A stretch of DNA of 64,000 bases, from assembly GCF_040545805.1 (NCBI RefSeq), contig NZ_JBEPMO010000004.1:124001-188000 (forward strand), read 5' to 3'. This document shows positions 61,762 to 64,000 of the stretch, in pieces. The translations under genes were made by a program, and so were the position numbers. The notes under the pieces were generated by a model. It was not told the origin of the DNA. It made no database searches and was given only the letters and a program-made list of their open reading frames with translations. How positions within the stretch are numbered: the first letter of the stretch is position 1; each line of letters starts with the position of its first letter. Origin of the DNA: Moheibacter stercoris. GTDB taxonomy: Bacteria; Bacteroidota; Bacteroidia; Flavobacteriales; Weeksellaceae.

Positions 61762-63195
61762 TCAATTGATGGCATAGCTTGTAGAATACCCAAACATTGC
61801 GCGGTCTTTGATCAGTTCCGCAACGCCTTTTGGTAAGCATTCTTCCCATCCTTCTTCTCCTTTTCCTATTTGTTCCAAAATTTTTCTGGAATAGATTTCT
61901 AAAAATTCAGGATTATAGTTTTCTATGTCTTTGATTCGTTGGTTGAATTTGAAGAATTTATACAACTCTTTCAAGTTTTCATTTACTTTCAAATTCTCTG
62001 AATTCAACAATTCATTGGTCTCTCGGTTATTGTACGGATATAGATACACCACGACATTTTTCTTGAATAATTTCCCAAAGGCCTCCATGATTCCACCTGG
62101 TAAATTATCATAATAAGTTGGATTGAACACTTCCAATAAGTTGTTCACACCCATTCCTAAACCGATTTGAGTCGAATTTCTTGTGAATTCAGTAAAATAG
62201 TGGACCAATTTGTAATACTCCGAAAAGTTGGAAATAATGACATTATAGCCCAAACTACCAATGATATCGGCACGATCCAAGAAATCACGTTCATCAATTT
62301 CACCATCTGTCGATAAGTTACTCAAAGTGATTTCAAATAAGATTTCCGTATTGTCTTCGTTGACATCGTTTTGGTTCATAAACATGTCCAAACTCGATTC
62401 CAACATATCTAAATTGACATGCGTTACAGGTCGGAAACTACCTCGCATGGCAAAAATATTCTTTTTGTAAAGGATGGCCGCAGGTAAAAAGTTTTTACCA
62501 TTTGGACCAAAAATAACCGCATCGGTCATTCCATTTTTCACCAATTGAAGACTCATCAAACGATTGTCCACATAGGCAAACAAAGGTCCGCTAAAGTTTA
62601 CCATATCAATCTCCACTTGGTCATTATCCAAACCATCATACAAGGAACGCAACAAACGACGTGGATTATCATTGTAATAGTATGCGCCATAAATCAAGTT
62701 CACACCTATTACCCCCAAAGTTTCTTGCTGCAATTGAGCTGAATTCTCTTTGAAACGAACGTGAAAAATAATTTCGTTGTATTTTTTGGAAGTTTTGTCA
62801 GATTGAAAACGAATTCCTACCCAACCATGTCCTTTGTAAGTTTTGGTAAAATCAATGGTCGTTACCGTATTGGCATAGGTAAAGAAAAGCTTGTCTTTAT
62901 GAGTCTCATGGTTCAAACGTTCTTCCATCAATTTCATTTCATGGTCCAACATTTTCTGCAATCTCTCTTCGGTCACATAGCGTCCATCTTCTTCTTTCCC
63001 ATAAATCGCGTCAGAAAAATCTTTGTCATAGGCGCTCATCGCTTTTGCCAAGGTACCAGAAGCACCACCTGCTCTGTAAAAAAAACGAACCGTTTCTTGT
63101 CCTGCTCCAATTTCCGCAAAGGTTCCATAAATGTTGGAATTGAGGTTAATTTCTAATGCCTTTTGTTTGGCTGAAAGAACCTGATCAAAACTCAT
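61762..63195 (-). CDS. Conserved Bacteroidetes protein of unknown function (477 residues)
   Basis: A soluble protein with no signal peptide. It begins MSFDQVLSAKQKALEINLNS and has YGTFAEIGAGQETVRFFYRA, KAMSAYDKDFSDAIYG and SLQLVKNGMTDAVIFGPNG. I recognise it as a large, highly conserved family in Bacteroidetes and related phyla which annotation pipelines name inconsistently (for example as a receptor or adenylyltransferase) without matching motifs here. No TonB box, barrel or nucleotide-binding loop is visible. The AEIGAGQE opening resembles an SAM-type glycine loop only superficially. It is divergent from the MBL-fold gene. Confidence 0.8.
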   Translation of the reverse strand: MSFDQVLSAKQKALEINLNSNIYGTFAEIGAGQETVRFFYRAGGASGTLAKAMSAYDKDFSDAIYGKEEDGRYVTEERLQKMLDHEMKLMEERLNHETHKDKLFFTYANTVTTIDFTKTYKGHGWVGIRFQSDKTSKKYNEIIFHVRFKENSAQLQQETLGVIGVNLIYGAYYYNDNPRRLLRSLYDGLDNDQVEIDMVNFSGPLFAYVDNRLMSLQLVKNGMTDAVIFGPNGKNFLPAAILYKKNIFAMRGSFRPVTHVNLDMLESSLDMFMNQNDVNEDNTEILFEITLSNLSTDGEIDERDFLDRADIIGSLGYNVIISNFSEYYKLVHYFTEFTRNSTQIGLGMGVNNLLEVFNPTYYDNLPGGIMEAFGKLFKKNVVVYLYPYNNRETNELLNSENLKVNENLKELYKFFKFNQRIKDIENYNPEFLEIYSRKILEQIGKGEEGWEECLPKGVAELIKDRAMFGYSTSYAIN

Positions 63196-63247
63196 ATCTG
63201 CATTTTTATTTTAATGCTGTAAATTTACCAAAATTATGCCGAATTAA

Positions 63248-64000
63248 ATGCTAAAAGTTCAGTTTTTAGGTACAGGAACTTCTCAAGGTATTCCCGTGAT
63301 TGGAAGTCATCATCCTGTAAATTTTTCAACCAACTCCAAAGACAAGCGATTACGTAGTTCTGTCTTGCTTTCGAAACATGGAAAAAACCTAACAATTGAC
63401 TGTGGTCCTGACTTCCGTTATCAAATGTTGCGCGCCAATGTTCGAAATTTAGAAGGAATTTTATTCACGCATGAACACAACGACCATGTATTGGGCTTAG
63501 ACGACACAAGATCCTTCATTCATTTTGCTCAAAAACCGATGGATATTTTTGCTTGTCCGCGTACCTTAGGTGAAATCAAAACAAGATTTCCTTATGCCTT
63601 TGCAGAAGAGAAATATCCGGGAGCTCCTTCCTTCACCGAACATATATTGGACGGATCAGCATTTGAATTTGCCGGATTTGTCATAGAACCTTTACCGATT
63701 TTGCATGGAAAACTTCCGATTTATGGATTTTTGATTGATAAAAAGTTTGCTTACATCACCGATGCAAGTTTTATTTCGGAGGAAATCCTCGAAAAAATCA
63801 AAAATGTCGATGCTTTGGTCTTAAATGCACTAAGAAAAGTAGAAAAACATCATTCGCATTTTACCCTAGAAGAAGCATTAGAAATCACCTCCATCGTAGA
63901 GCCCAAACAAGCTTATTTTACGCACATTAGCCTAACGTTAGGCTTCCATGATGAAGTTCAAGCAGAACTTCCAGAAAATATTTTTTTAGCCTTTGATGGA
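63248..64000 (+). CDS. MBL-fold metallohydrolase (PhnP-like), 3' cut by window
   Basis: The frame opens at ATG 63248 and is still open at the last base, giving 251 residues. It begins MLKVQFLGTGTSQGIPVIGS and has the zinc motif FTHEHNDHVLGLDD (HxHxDH) and the later ligands ITDAS and THISLTLGFHD. It is a metallo-beta-lactamase-fold phosphodiesterase of the PhnP/lipoyltransferase-neighbour type common in Bacteroidetes; the substrate is unknown. Family length suggests only a few residues are missing. Confidence 0.9.
   Translation, partial: MLKVQFLGTGTSQGIPVIGSHHPVNFSTNSKDKRLRSSVLLSKHGKNLTIDCGPDFRYQMLRANVRNLEGILFTHEHNDHVLGLDDTRSFIHFAQKPMDIFACPRTLGEIKTRFPYAFAEEKYPGAPSFTEHILDGSAFEFAGFVIEPLPILHGKLPIYGFLIDKKFAYITDASFISEEILEKIKNVDALVLNALRKVEKHHSHFTLEEALEITSIVEPKQAYFTHISLTLGFHDEVQAELPENIFLAFDG

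Noticed and set aside
1..64000. CRISPR array
   Set aside because: No series of regularly spaced identical repeats of 23-47 bases was seen; the only repeats are the tRNA copies, short sites and intergenic words.

Overview
The window is about 64 kb of an AT-rich chromosome from a member of the Bacteroidetes, order Flavobacteriales. This rests on the gldD gliding lipoprotein next to ssb and mutY, a MurF-alanine racemase fusion next to tdk, a type IX secretion C-terminal domain on an M36 protease, DUF4270, DUF4292, DUF4254 and DUF3078 proteins, RNase G without its zinc link, and promoters of the Bacteroidetes form (TTTG, about 19 bases, TAnnTTTG). Genus is not decided; a Weeksellaceae-like relative is plausible.

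Bases 1-19,300 are core genome. They hold a secreted S1/P1 nuclease, tdk, the murF-alr fusion, recX, a thioesterase and thiL, then three tandem secreted C-type-lectin paralogues. The first lectin has a one-base frameshift in a T run inside its signal peptide. These are followed by lepA, a nitrilase, a PAP2 phosphatase, rng, a 30-residue ribosomal-type protein, HU, mutY, ssb, gldD and rseP.

Bases 19,312-30,565 are an integrated element of about 11.1 kb bounded by two identical 117-bp copies of a complete tRNA-Asn gene. It carries a tyrosine recombinase, an SF2 helicase-like protein, a RecA-like ATPase, a DUF3871 protein, an OLD-type ATPase/TOPRIM nuclease on the opposite strand, a RadC-type JAB protein, and an XRE repressor divergent from a lipoprotein plus membrane-protein pair. 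No relaxase or conjugation gene was seen. Bases 30,566-34,260 are a second, decayed accessory stretch. It contains a third, broken tRNA-Asn 3' end interrupted by a perfect palindrome, a GIY-YIG remnant, membrane proteins and orphan ORFs.

Bases 34,260-35,230 hold tRNA-Cys, a degenerate tRNA-His-like relic and two candidate miniature genes with their own terminators. From 35,231 on the chromosome is core again: a T9SS-secreted M36 protease, an Ig-like lipoprotein, glmS, a DUF4270 lipoprotein, a glycogen synthase domain, panC-panD, radA, two thioesterase-fold proteins, a frameshifted dodecin gene, tatA, an EnvC-like protein, a nucleotidyltransferase, dut, a polysaccharide flippase, gpsA, pabB-pabC, a nitroreductase, a DUF3078 outer-membrane protein, a 477-residue conserved protein of unknown function, and the start of an MBL-fold hydrolase cut by the window end.
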